Of a DNA stretch of 64,000 nt, positions 28,046 to 38,300 are shown piece by piece. The notes below the pieces were generated by a model. The model was not told the DNA's origin. It did no database searches and saw only the letters and a program-made list of their open reading frames with translations. Location: positions 198,948 to 262,947 of the forward strand of contig NZ_BMQW01000006.1 in assembly GCF_014648315.1 (NCBI RefSeq). The letters are read 5' to 3'. The DNA is from Shewanella ulleungensis. GTDB lineage: Bacteria > Pseudomonadota > Gammaproteobacteria > Enterobacterales > Shewanellaceae. Position 1 is the stretch's first letter. The number at the start of each line of letters is the position of its first letter. The translations under genes were made by a program, and so were the position numbers.

Positions 28046-29011
28046 TTATTGCACATTTTCGCTATCGCTAAATTCTCCAGCAAATAATACTGATGATAAA
28101 TAACGCTCTGCAGCAGAAGGTAAAATAACTACAATCGTTTTGTCTGCAAATTCTGGTAACGCAGCGATACGATTAGCGGCAACAACAGCTGCACCAGAAG
28201 AAATACCGACTAAGATACCTTCTTCTTTCATTAAACGACGAGCCATTTCAATAGACTCTTCGTTCGTCACTGCTTCAACACGGTCAATAATCGACAAGTC
28301 TAGGTTGCCAGGAATAAAACCAGCACCAATACCTTGGATTTTATGCGGACCAGGTTGAATAGGCTGCCCAGCTAACGCTTGTGCAATAACTGGTGAGTCA
28401 ACAGGCTCAACTGCAACAGAGGTAATGGTTTTACCTTGCGCTTTTAAGTAACGGCTTACACCTGTTAATGTACCACCAGTACCCACACCAGCAACAAATA
28501 CATCGACTTCGCCATCGGTATCATTCCAGATTTCTGGGCCGGTGGTTTTTTCATGAATTTCTGGGTTAGCTGGGTTACTAAATTGTCCAAGCACTAAATA
28601 TTTTTCTGGTGCTGACTGGCGAATTTCTTCGGCTTTATCAATGGCACCTTTCATGCCTTTAGCGCCTTCGGTTAACACTAGGTTTGCACCGAGTGCTTTA
28701 AGCAGCTTACGACGCTCAAGGCTCATAGTATTAGGCATTGTAAGGGTTAGCTTGTAACCACGTGCGGCAGCAACATAAGCAAGTGCAATACCCGTGTTAC
28801 CCGATGTCGGTTCAATTAACTCGATATCTTTGGTTAGCAGGCCTTTCTTTTCGGCATCCCAAATCATGTTGGCGCCAATACGACACTTAACACTGAAGCT
28901 TGGGTTGCGTGCTTCTACTTTTGCTAACACTTTGCCATTGCTGACACGGTTTAAACGAACTAACGGGGTATTACCTAAAGTGTATGAATTATCTTCGAAA
29001 ATTTTGCTCAT
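28046..29011 (-). CDS. cysK: Cysteine synthase A (O-acetylserine sulfhydrylase)
   Basis: The product has 321 residues. The PLP-binding lysine is Lys42 in [11 protein letters not shown]. The substrate loop TSGNTG and the phosphate-binding [11 protein letters not shown] are intact, as is the ISSGAA motif near residue 270. The enzyme joins O-acetylserine and sulfide to make cysteine in the cytosol. The long CysK-type sequence and the absence of a nearby cysM context support cysK. The sulfate-uptake gene cysZ lies about 5 kb away in the same orientation. The gene is single, with a terminator behind it. Confidence 0.96.
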   Translation of the reverse strand: MSKIFEDNSYTLGNTPLVRLNRVSNGKVLAKVEARNPSFSVKCRIGANMIWDAEKKGLLTKDIELIEPTSGNTGIALAYVAAARGYKLTLTMPNTMSLERRKLLKALGANLVLTEGAKGMKGAIDKAEEIRQSAPEKYLVLGQFSNPANPEIHEKTTGPEIWNDTDGEVDVFVAGVGTGGTLTGVSRYLKAQGKTITSVAVEPVDSPVIAQALAGQPIQPGPHKIQGIGAGFIPGNLDLSIIDRVEAVTNEESIEMARRLMKEEGILVGISSGAAVVAANRIAALPEFADKTIVVILPSAAERYLSSVLFAGEFSDSENVQ

Positions 29012-29181
29012 GGATTATTTGCTCCTATGGTTGCATCGTTCAATCATAATCTGCTGGCCAGAATTTAGAAGTGAAAGTTTGTTCTTCTTTATTCCTTTTA
29101 GTTATTAGCGTTAATGCTGTTATACTAAAATGGCGGTATTTGATGGGTTATTAGGCTTTTAGGCTAAATTATCCCCACTTG

Positions 29182-29194
29182 ATGGTCTGACCAT
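29182..29194. promoter_or_regulatory. FadR-like palindrome between cysK and the FabH-like gene
   Basis: ATGGTCTGACCAT is a perfect palindrome around a central T. It contains TGGTCnGACCA, the core of the E. coli FadR operator. It lies about 205 bases upstream of the FabH-like gene and about 170 bases upstream of the divergent cysK. FadR controls fatty-acid genes, so the FabH-like gene is the more sensible target. This is a motif match only. Confidence 0.45.
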
Positions 29195-29398
29195 TATGCA
29201 AATTTAATTTAGTATGACGAAAACAAAATATAAAATACTAGAATAGCTGCAATAAGTTAATTCAGCTCGCTGAAATGTAACAGGACTGATGTCGAGGGGA
29301 GTGATGACAATATCATCATTTCGCTTAACTCGCATCATGGGACAGTCTAGTTGCTGATGAGCATTAACTCACTTACTCACAAATAATGGTAGAGCAAA

Positions 29399-30520
29399 AT
29401 GAATAAAGTTGTGATTTCTGGCAGTGGTTTATACACACCACCATATAGCGTGTCTAATGATGAATTGGTTACCTGTTACAATAGTTATGTTGATCAATTT
29501 AACCAACAACATGTTGCAGATATAGAAGCAGGTACGACTGCTGCGTTAGCTTACTCATCGAGTGAGTTTATTGAAAAGGCATCTGGTATTAAAAGCCGTT
29601 ACGTAATGGTAAAAGACGGTATTTTAGATACTGACATCATGATGCCATTGATTGCCGACAAACCTTCTGATGCTTTATCAATGCAAGCTGAAATGGGGAT
29701 TGCTGCTGCTACGCAAGCATTAGCACAAGCAAACTTAAGCGCAGAAGATATCGATCTGGTTATTGTCGCCTGTGCTTATACCCAAAGAGCATACCCAGCA
29801 ATTGCGATTGAAATACAACAAGCTATGGGCACCAAAGGCTTTGCGTATGACATGTTAGTGGCTTGCTCGTCTGCCACATTTGCTATCGTTAATGCGGTTA
29901 ATGCCATCCGCGGAGGCACGGCTAATCGCGTGTTAGTGATTAATCCAGAGCTGACCTCACCACAAATAAACTTCCGAGATCGCGATAGTCACTTTATCTT
30001 TGGTGATGTGGCGACTGCAGTAGTGGTTGAGCGTGCTGAGCTTTCAACCTCAACAAATGCCTTTAGCGTATTATCTACTCGTTGTGTAACCGATTACTCT
30101 AGCAATATTCGCAGTAACTTTGGTTTTGTAAACCGCTGCGATCCTGCGCAAGCAAACAGTGCTGATAAGCTATTTCATCAACAAGGACGTAAAGTGTTTA
30201 AAGAGTTGCTGCCAATGATTTACCAGCACCTTGATGCTCAATTTTCTGATGAACAAATAAAACCTGAAGAATTTAAGCGTTTATGGTTGCACCAAGCCAA
30301 CATAAACATGAATTTATTTGTAGTTAAAAAGCTCCTTGGCGATAATGTTGAACCATCGCAAGCACCTATTGTACTTGATGAATATGCTAATACAGCATCG
30401 GCAGGATCGGTGATTGCTTTTCATAAATTCAATCAAGATTTTAAAACCGGCGATTTAGGTCTTTTGTGCTCATTTGGTGCTGGTTATTCGATAGGCAGTA
30501 TTGTGTTAGAGAAGTGCTAA
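29399..30520 (+). CDS. Beta-ketoacyl-ACP synthase III-family protein (FabH-like)
   Basis: The product has 373 residues, longer than housekeeping FabH (about 320). It has the thiolase-fold catalytic triad: cysteine in DMLVACSSATFAI, histidine in WLHQANINMN and asparagine in EYANTASAGSV. FabH enzymes condense an acyl primer with malonyl-ACP. Its length and divergence resemble the Pseudomonas aeruginosa PA3286-type enzyme, which uses octanoyl-CoA from fatty-acid breakdown. That comparison comes from memory and not from an alignment. A FadR-like palindrome lies upstream. The GGDEF gene starts 36 bases after its stop, so the two probably form an operon. Confidence 0.85.
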   Translation: MNKVVISGSGLYTPPYSVSNDELVTCYNSYVDQFNQQHVADIEAGTTAALAYSSSEFIEKASGIKSRYVMVKDGILDTDIMMPLIADKPSDALSMQAEMGIAAATQALAQANLSAEDIDLVIVACAYTQRAYPAIAIEIQQAMGTKGFAYDMLVACSSATFAIVNAVNAIRGGTANRVLVINPELTSPQINFRDRDSHFIFGDVATAVVVERAELSTSTNAFSVLSTRCVTDYSSNIRSNFGFVNRCDPAQANSADKLFHQQGRKVFKELLPMIYQHLDAQFSDEQIKPEEFKRLWLHQANINMNLFVVKKLLGDNVEPSQAPIVLDEYANTASAGSVIAFHKFNQDFKTGDLGLLCSFGAGYSIGSIVLEKC

Positions 30521-30555
30521 GTCGTAACGTTTATAACAGTATTAAGGTGAGTATA

Positions 30556-31785
30556 TTGCGTATATTGATTGTTGAAGACAGTTCCACAGTATCTAAAATC
30601 TTAACGCATTTAATTGTGCAAGATCTCGGATACCAGGTGGATGTCGCTCCTGACATGTCCAGTGCTTTGGTATTATTGGAGCAACATCAATATTTTGTTG
30701 TTGTAGCCGACTTAAATTTACCAGATGCATCTAGTGGTGACATTGTGCGTTTGGTTTTGTCGTCTTACAAAACGCCTTGCATTGTGCTCACCAGTAATTT
30801 AGATGCTCATCAACGTCGTGAAATCCTTAAACTGGGTATTGTTGATTATATTCCCAAAGATAACCGATACAGTTATCAATACGTCGTCAAGCTTATTGAC
30901 CGCTTGTATCGTAATCAGCATGTTAAGGTGTTAGTTGCTGATGACTCGGTGGTCAGTCGTAAATTTGTCCGAATGCTTCTGGAGCATCATTTGTTTCAAG
31001 TGCTTGAAGCAAAAGACGGTGAAGAAGCATTAGCGGTACTTGAGCAAGAGTCTGATATTCAATTGCTCATTACTGATTACAACATGCCAAAAATTGATGG
31101 TGTAGAGTTAATATTGCGGGTACGCGAAAAATATAATCGGGAAGATATCGCGATTATTGGTTTGTCCAATGACAACGATGAAAGCTTATCGGCCAAGTTT
31201 ATTAAGAACGGTGCTGATGATTTTTTGCAAAAACCGTTTGTACACGAAGAGTTTCATTGCAGGGTACTTAACACCTTAGATTCGCTCGATATGATGCGCA
31301 ATTTATGGACTAAGGCTAATCGCGATTATTTAACCCAGTCGTACACTCGTCGGTATTTTTTCAGCCAGCATAATAGTAAAGAAACCGAGAGTGGGCTTTT
31401 GTCGGTTGCACTGTTAGATTTAGATTTTTTCAAAAAAATTAACGATACCCATGGCCATGATGTTGGCGATCAGGTGTTAATTGAATTTGCTTTACGATTA
31501 GAAAATGCCTTTGCGGCAAACTTTACTGTTGCGCGTTTTGGCGGTGAAGAGTTTGTTATTGCATTTAAGGGCTTAGATAGCACTAAAGCCAGTACCTTAG
31601 TGGATAAGTTTAGAGAGCAAAGCACTACGACTCCAATATCTACAAGCGCTGGTGATTTAGAGGTATCATTCAGTTGTGGTGTATCGACCAGAAATAACGA
31701 GACACTGGATCATGCATTACAGCGCGCCGATGAACTACTGTATCAGGCCAAAGCAGCAGGGCGAAACCAAGTTATTAGTCAATAA
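30556..31785 (+). CDS. Diguanylate cyclase with two receiver domains (REC-REC-GGDEF)
   Basis: The product has 409 residues from the TTG at 30556. REC1 has its phosphoacceptor at Asp52 (VVVADLNLPD), REC2 at Asp174 (LLITDYNMP), and the GGDEF domain has its active site GGEEF at 329-333. The family makes cyclic di-GMP from GTP when activated. The RxxD inhibitory site normally found five residues before GGDEF is absent. The frame is open back into the FabH-like gene, but AAGGTG lies six bases before this TTG and the protein then begins MRILIVEDS, the standard REC start. A partner histidine kinase is not in the window. A terminator follows. Confidence 0.92.
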   Translation: MRILIVEDSSTVSKILTHLIVQDLGYQVDVAPDMSSALVLLEQHQYFVVVADLNLPDASSGDIVRLVLSSYKTPCIVLTSNLDAHQRREILKLGIVDYIPKDNRYSYQYVVKLIDRLYRNQHVKVLVADDSVVSRKFVRMLLEHHLFQVLEAKDGEEALAVLEQESDIQLLITDYNMPKIDGVELILRVREKYNREDIAIIGLSNDNDESLSAKFIKNGADDFLQKPFVHEEFHCRVLNTLDSLDMMRNLWTKANRDYLTQSYTRRYFFSQHNSKETESGLLSVALLDLDFFKKINDTHGHDVGDQVLIEFALRLENAFAANFTVARFGGEEFVIAFKGLDSTKASTLVDKFREQSTTTPISTSAGDLEVSFSCGVSTRNNETLDHALQRADELLYQAKAAGRNQVISQ

Positions 31786-31821
31786 TACTTATTATTTAAG
31801 CTGATCTATAACGCGAATAAC

Positions 31822-31856
31822 AACGCCGTTGATATCATCCTTCAACGGCGTTTTTG
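31822..31856 (+). terminator. Intrinsic terminator of the FabH-like/GGDEF operon
   Basis: The 11-base-pair stem AACGCCGTTGA/TCAACGGCGTT with a nine-base loop is followed by a T-run. It lies about 37 bases after the GGDEF stop codon. The convergent DUF5916 gene ends on the other side. Confidence 0.88.
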
Positions 31857-31883
31857 TGTGGTTAATTTATTGGCATGTCAGTA

Positions 31884-34235
31884 TTATAACAACCAAGCGT
31901 AACTCAATTTCATGAAGTATGTTTTCTCATGTTGAGTTAACGAATCTATGTCATCGTTTGCCACAAATGCGTCAGAATACCCTACATAAAATACACTTTG
32001 CGGATTTAACTTATAGCCGTATAACAATTCATTGCCTAAGTCTTGGTAAAGTTTATCTGGGTTTTGGTACTGATATAAATCCGGATTGCGTTCAATGCGG
32101 GTATAAACACTGCTTAAGCGAATAAAACTATTAAGAGTTAATTGCCAGTTTAAACGTATGTCACTGAGATTTGCCGTAAATAAGCGACCATTGTCAACAT
32201 CTAAGGTTTGGTAGCGATGTGATAAATCGAGTACTAACGACTCGGTTATTTTCCACTCAACACCAGGATTAAACATATTGACTGACGCAGGGCGATTATT
32301 GGCAAAGTCGATATCGTCACCCAAGTACATGTCGAGCTCTAATTTGACTGAACCAATAGGAGTAAAATTGGTATACAACCAACCTAAGGTTTCCTCAAAC
32401 ATGGTTGTGTTATCGTCAATGTGAATAATGCTTGAGTTATGGCGTCTGCCTACTCGTTCACGCTGAATAATCCCTGTCGCAATATAACTCTGTAAGCCAC
32501 CTTCAAATTCAATAAACATTTCAGTTTCTTGCTCGAGGCGTTCATTATTTTGACTATGGGTAATATCCCAATCTCCACCTAATTCAATACGGCTAAAAAA
32601 GTTGTTTTCCGGATACCAAATATAACCACCACCAAATACAAATTTAGTTAAATCAACTTTATCGATAAAACCTAAATCAGCTCTAAAATCACTGCCGATT
32701 GATTCATAATTAGTAGAGACATACCAGCTTCTACGCTCATGTTGATAGGCGATATTGAACATTTTATCATCAAATTCACCGTCTTTTTTGGTGCGCAGAA
32801 CTCGCTCGTTAATTGCACAATCACCTATTTCACAGTCATCTAAGTCATAGCTACAATCGTCGCGACCGCAAAATTGATTGAAAAAATTATCCGGGTATTC
32901 AGTTTGCGAGTGGGCATATTGCGCGGTAAAGGTGTCTTGTTTCGTGGGCTGATATTTAACGTCTACGCTTGCCAAGTAGTTATGGTAATCATTTGCTTGT
33001 TTTAAGGTGACTAAACCGCCTATCGAAAATTGTTTGCTCGGATCAAATCGATATCGCGTTGCAACGTTATGGCTTTGCTCATTAATAACAGCAATGTCGG
33101 AGCTTAAATTACCTGGAACCAAAAATTGGCTTTGAATGTCATTGGCTGCCAACATGGCAAAAGTGTGGTCGTCAGTTTTACTCGTGAGCTTTAAGCCGTA
33201 GTCTGGTGAGCCAATATTACGGGTATGCAATAAATCTAATTGAGTATCAAAATAGTCTTTGTTGTCTAAAAAGAATGCGCGTTTTTCTGGGAAGAATAGG
33301 GCAAAGGTATTGTTGATATCTAATTGCCCTGCATCGGCTTCTACTTGTGAAAAGTCGGGGTTAATTGTCGCATTAAGTAGCGTAGTCGGAGTGATCCCCC
33401 AGCGTAAATCGACACCAGCTTCAATGTTCGTATCATCTTGCCATGGACCTGTTGGCGCAATATCTCGCTGATTACTTTGGTCTGCTACAAAAGATGGCGT
33501 AATTTGGAGGTCTTTACCTTGTGTCGCTCCAGCAAGGCCAGACGCTGTACCAAGTTGGCAAAGCTGACAAGACACATTTCGGTCAATTTGGTGGGTCGAT
33601 AACCTATGTGTTTCATTTCTCGGATAAAAACGAATTAATTCTATTCCCCATGTTTGCAAAGGGTGGCTGTCATCAAAGTTAAACAAACGCAGTGGTAATT
33701 GTATTTCAACTTGGTAGCCTTGTTCGGTTAATTTACCTTTGCTGTACCAAATACCGTCCCAAGCATCGCTTTCTTGGCCTGTGAGCTCGTTCTCTATTGA
33801 ATCACTTTGTACGCCGTAAGCATTTATAAAAAACTGGTAGGCTAGGCGTGCATTGTTAAAGGTGTCGAGCTTAATACCGACCATATCGTCTCCCCATGAC
33901 TTATCACGGTCTCTTAGGTTAACCCTGATATTTTCTGGCGATGGATCATGAGCGATAAAGGCAAAATATAAGCTGGTTTTAGAGGCGAATACTTTGGCAT
34001 AGGTATTTACTGGGGCAGCAATGTTCTCTCCAGGAGAGGTTTCGTATTTCAGCCTTACTTGGGCTGCTTGTTGCCAAACTGATTCATTGAAATCGCCATC
34101 GATTTCAATTTCTTGATTAATAGTTGGAATGTCTAAATGAAATTGTTGGTTAGAACCGGCAAAGCTGTCTTGCGATACAACACCAGACAAAACGCCCGCA
34201 ATGAACACGACACGAAAAAAGTTAATCACAACCAC
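31884..34235 (-). CDS. DUF5916 outer-membrane protein with an N-terminal CBM9-like domain
   Basis: The product has 783 residues. A signal peptide (about 1-27, ending SFA-GSN) precedes a carbohydrate-binding family 9-like domain at about 30-215, with EIDGDFNESVWQQA and SWGDDMVGIKLDTF. The DUF5916 region follows, with the typical TLLNATINPDFSQVEADAGQ and LFFPEKRAFFLDN, and then a beta-rich part that reads as an outer-membrane barrel. It has CQLCQLG near residue 220 and an acidic cysteine-rich insertion at 456-473 (CGRDDCSYDLDDCEIGDC). Function is not established; such proteins are often found in marine bacteria. The start is GTG, with a second GTG two codons later equally possible. The gene stands alone. 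Confidence 0.85.
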   Translation of the reverse strand: MVVINFFRVVFIAGVLSGVVSQDSFAGSNQQFHLDIPTINQEIEIDGDFNESVWQQAAQVRLKYETSPGENIAAPVNTYAKVFASKTSLYFAFIAHDPSPENIRVNLRDRDKSWGDDMVGIKLDTFNNARLAYQFFINAYGVQSDSIENELTGQESDAWDGIWYSKGKLTEQGYQVEIQLPLRLFNFDDSHPLQTWGIELIRFYPRNETHRLSTHQIDRNVSCQLCQLGTASGLAGATQGKDLQITPSFVADQSNQRDIAPTGPWQDDTNIEAGVDLRWGITPTTLLNATINPDFSQVEADAGQLDINNTFALFFPEKRAFFLDNKDYFDTQLDLLHTRNIGSPDYGLKLTSKTDDHTFAMLAANDIQSQFLVPGNLSSDIAVINEQSHNVATRYRFDPSKQFSIGGLVTLKQANDYHNYLASVDVKYQPTKQDTFTAQYAHSQTEYPDNFFNQFCGRDDCSYDLDDCEIGDCAINERVLRTKKDGEFDDKMFNIAYQHERRSWYVSTNYESIGSDFRADLGFIDKVDLTKFVFGGGYIWYPENNFFSRIELGGDWDITHSQNNERLEQETEMFIEFEGGLQSYIATGIIQRERVGRRHNSSIIHIDDNTTMFEETLGWLYTNFTPIGSVKLELDMYLGDDIDFANNRPASVNMFNPGVEWKITESLVLDLSHRYQTLDVDNGRLFTANLSDIRLNWQLTLNSFIRLSSVYTRIERNPDLYQYQNPDKLYQDLGNELLYGYKLNPQSVFYVGYSDAFVANDDIDSLTQHEKTYFMKLSYAWLL

Positions 34236-34344
34236 TGTTTCTCTTTATTGTTATTTTGGCTATTGTCGCAAAAAAGTCTGCTCAGGGCAGGTCTGACTTG
34301 TGATAAAAATATCAATGAATTGTTACAGGATGTTGGTGTGAGAT

Positions 34345-34372
34345 AAAAAAAGCCCGTTCAACAGAACGGGCT
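34345..34372 (-). terminator. Intrinsic terminator of cysZ
   Basis: The nine-base-pair stem AGCCCGTTC/GAACGGGCT with an AACA loop is followed on the minus strand by six T. It lies about 47 bases beyond the cysZ stop codon. Confidence 0.88.
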
Positions 34373-34418
34373 GATGTTAAGCATTGTCTCTTATCTGCTT
34401 AAGCGAAGCATTTAAAAG

Positions 34419-35192
34419 TTAATCTGGCGCAATCATTGGATTTTTGTAGGCTTCGCGATATTTATCAACCCACATTGACGTTGCACCACAAATGGCCACA
34501 GGCATCACAATAAAGTTTACTACCGGGATCATCGAAAACAAGGTGACCGAGGCACCAAAACTGTAGCTTGAACCTTTGGTGTTTTTAAGGGCAAACTTCA
34601 TGTCAGCAAAGCTAACTTTATGGTTGTCAAATGGGTAATCACAATATTGGATTGCCATCATCCATGCGGTAAATAAAAACCACAAAACAGGCGCAGCAGT
34701 TTGACCTATGACGGGTACCCAAAATAACAGCAAAAATAACAGTGCTCTAGGTAAATAATATTTAAGCTTAGTCCACTCCCGCCCGAGCACACGTGGTAAG
34801 TCTTTAATCATGTCAATAGACGTACCTGTGTTTAAATTTTTACCGGTAAGATGTTGTTCAACTTTTTCAGCGAGCAAACCATTAAATGGTGCTGCTAGCC
34901 AGTTCATTACTGAGCTGAATATAAACGACATCACCACAAGCATAGTTAACACCGCTAATGGCCATAAAAAAAAGTGTAACCAGCTAAGGTAATCGGGTAG
35001 TTGGCCGTTCATCCAGTCAAAAAGTTGTGTAAGCTGGCCAACCGCAAGATACATCGCTCCAGCAAAAAGCACTAAATTAATCATCAGTGGGATAAATACA
35101 AATGAGCGTAATCCTGGCTGTTTAATTAATTGAAAGCCTTGCATAAAATAATTTACACCGCTCTTTTTAACGGTCTGAGTGTTGTTTACCAT
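34419..35192 (-). CDS. cysZ: Sulfate transporter CysZ
   Basis: The product has 257 residues, with four or more hydrophobic segments at about 30-55, 67-95, 148-190 and 210-240. Conserved family features include GFQLIKQPGLRSFVFIPL near the N-terminus and the central WLAAPFNGLLAEKVE. CysZ mediates sulfate entry across the inner membrane for cysteine synthesis, which fits with cysK nearby. It is divergent from smc, as cysZ is from zipA-ligA in E. coli. The gap of about 160 bases must hold both promoters. Confidence 0.93.
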   Translation of the reverse strand: MVNNTQTVKKSGVNYFMQGFQLIKQPGLRSFVFIPLMINLVLFAGAMYLAVGQLTQLFDWMNGQLPDYLSWLHFFLWPLAVLTMLVVMSFIFSSVMNWLAAPFNGLLAEKVEQHLTGKNLNTGTSIDMIKDLPRVLGREWTKLKYYLPRALLFLLLFWVPVIGQTAAPVLWFLFTAWMMAIQYCDYPFDNHKVSFADMKFALKNTKGSSYSFGASVTLFSMIPVVNFIVMPVAICGATSMWVDKYREAYKNPMIAPD

Positions 35193-35352
35193 TTAACTCG
35201 CCTATTTTGTGACTCATAACATTGATTTTGACTAGGCAAAGACAATAAAACAAGCGATAAACTGTTTCAAAAGGATAAAAATCGTTACAAAATGCGGCTC
35301 AATTGCTAAAGTGAGCTGCTTTTTCCTTTTAATGCGTACCTGAACTGGCAAC

Positions 35353-38300
35353 ATGAGATTAAAACAAATAAAACTTGCTGGATTTAAGTCGTTTGTAGAC
35401 CCAACTAAAATCCCATTTGATAACGCGTTATCAGCAATTATTGGCCCAAATGGTTGCGGCAAATCCAATGTGATTGATGCTGTCCGCTGGGTGCTGGGAG
35501 AAAGTAGCGCTAAAAATCTACGTGGCGATTCGATGACCGATGTTATTTTTAACGGTTCATCTTCACGTAAACCTATTTCTGTTGCTGGGGTTGAATTAGT
35601 TTTTGAAAATACTCAAGGGCGTTTAGCTGGGCAATATGCGAGCTATCAAGAAATTTCGGTTAAACGTCAAGTCAATCGCGACAGCGAATCAACTTACTTT
35701 TTAAATGGTCAAAAGTGTCGTCGCAAAGACATTACCGATTTATTTATGGGCACAGGACTTGGGCCGCGAAGTTATGCAATTATTGAACAGGGAACGATTT
35801 CCCGTTTAATCGAGTCTAAACCGCAAGAGCTTCGGGTTTTTATCGAAGAAGCTGCAGGGATTTCTCGTTATAAAGAACGTCGCCGCGAAACCGAAAATCG
35901 CATTCGTCATACACGTGAAAACTTAGCGCGTTTAAATGACATCAGAGTTGAATTAGGCGCACAACTCGACAAGTTATCACAACAAGCTAAAGCCGCATTA
36001 CAATACCGCGAGCTTAAAAATAGCGAACGTCAATTGCACAGCCAGTTGTTGGTTATTCGTTATCAAGAACAATTAACTCAGACTGATAAACTTGAAGCTG
36101 AATTAAGCGGGTTAGATATTCAATCTCAGCAACTGCAAAGCACCGCCCAACATGCTGATACAAGTGTTACACAGCTTAAACAGCAATTGGCGGAGTTAAG
36201 TGATGCTGAGCATAAATTAGTTGAACAATATTATTTAACCGGTAATAACATTACTAAGCTCGAGCAACAGTTGAAGCATCAGCAACAACAAGATTCACAG
36301 TTGCAACAGCAAATCACGACTTTACAACAACAATTAGCCGCAGGTGATTTGGCTATTGCGAATTTGAACGACAACTATCAACTGTTAGTTGCACAAGCAG
36401 ATGGCTTAACTCCGCAATGCGAACAAGCACAAGTGGAACTTGAGTTGATTGATGAACAATTACTTGTGGTTGAAGATGCGTGCGATGATCAACAATTACT
36501 GCTCACGCAATATGCTGAAACACTCGCGTCCAATAAAATGCAATTGGCATTATCGCAATCAAGCTTCACCCATCAACAACAAAGCCTCCAGCAAGATGAA
36601 CGCCAAAAAGTACAATTAACGCAAGAGTTAGCTGCTTTAGAACAACAAGATAATCAATCGCTATTAAGTACGACCCAAACACAATTAAGCCTTGTTGAGA
36701 TGCAGTTGGCTGAAACTCTTGCACAGCAAAAACAAGGCGATCAACAGCTTAGCGCCGCTCAATATGCACTCGATCAGCAGCGAGAAACTTATCAAACTCT
36801 TAAGCAAACCATCACTCACCGTCATGCTCGGTTGCAGCTCATAGATGAATTACTTGCTGGACATACACAATCGACAGGCCTGCAATTGTGGCAAGTGATA
36901 GAGGTAAAACCTGGCTGGGAAAAAGCCGTTGATATGGTATTGCACGGGTTAAGCCAATTACCGGTTTTAACCGCTGACGAAGCGCCTAGCCCAGCATTGG
37001 TTGGTTTTACTCAGCAGAGCGTCGTAAGCAATAATGCATTTTCCACAGAGGTTAATTTAGCCCCATGGATCTCGTCGGTCATTTGGGCGAAAAATCTTGA
37101 TGATGCGATGCAACTTCTACCGCAAATTAATGAAAATCAATACATTGCCACTCAAGAAGGTTACTTGGTCGGTCACGGTTTTGTATTAAATCATACTCAA
37201 TCTGGGCAGTCGGCTATTGTACTTAGCCAAGAGCGCATAATGCTAAGTGAGCAATTAATCGCGTTAGATATACAGTTAGCAGCAGCACAGCAAGCGTTAA
37301 CTGAACAAACTCAACAAGCTGCTGAGCAACAAATACAATTAAGCCAGGTACAACAACACTGCCATCAATTGCAAATTAGCCAAACTAAGTTGCAATCGAC
37401 CTTGGCCAGTTTGCAACAACAACTCACAGATAAACAACAAAAACAACAGAAATGCCATGATACGCTTACCAAGCTTGAGCAAGTCTATCGTGACAAACAA
37501 ATGCAAATAGAAGCTTACGAAGCACAAGTTTTCACTCAAGAAGAGGCTTTGTCTGCTGCCATTAATCAACATGAGGTCGCACAACATGCATGGCAAAATA
37601 GTCAGGCAAAACTGCGTGAAACCAAAACTAAACGGGCTGATGCCTTTAGTAAACTGACTCAACAACAAGCTCAGCTACAGCAGCATGCCACGCAACAAGC
37701 GCTTAGTTTGCAACAATTACAACAACAAACTGAAAAACAGACTGAATTATCAAATCAGTACGCTCAATTACAACAAATGTTGCAAGATAATCAACATCAA
37801 CGTGGAGAGCATCAATTAGCGCAATTATCTGCTCAACTTTCTGATGCGCTTGAGCAACAGCAAGCCCTGCAGCGACAATTGCAACAAAATCGTGCCCAAC
37901 AGGCTGAATTGCAAACCAGTTTAGATAGCTCAGTATTGATGCAAAAACAACAGCTTGTAGTGTTACAGGACTTGACTCAAAAGATAAGCGCGTTAAAGTT
38001 ACGTCGTGAGGGTTTAAAAGGGCAAGCTAATGCACAGCTGCAATTACTGCAAGAGCAGCAAATTCAGTTGCAACAGGTGATTGCCGATATGCCCGAACAT
38101 GCCAGCGCAAACGTGTGGGCAGAACAGTTAGAAAAGGTAAAACAAAAGGTTGTTCGCTTAGGTGCAATTAACCTTGCGGCAATTGAAGAATTTGAAACCC
38201 AGCGAGAACGTAAAGATTATTTAGACAGTCAAGATGATGATTTAAATAAAGGATTATCTACGCTGGAAGATGCAATTAGAAAAATCGATAAAGAAACTAA

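Noticed and set aside
29302..29318. TGATGA/TCATCA inverted repeat upstream of the FabH-like gene
   Set aside because: Six-base arms in AT-rich DNA are common by chance, and it matches no regulator I can name.
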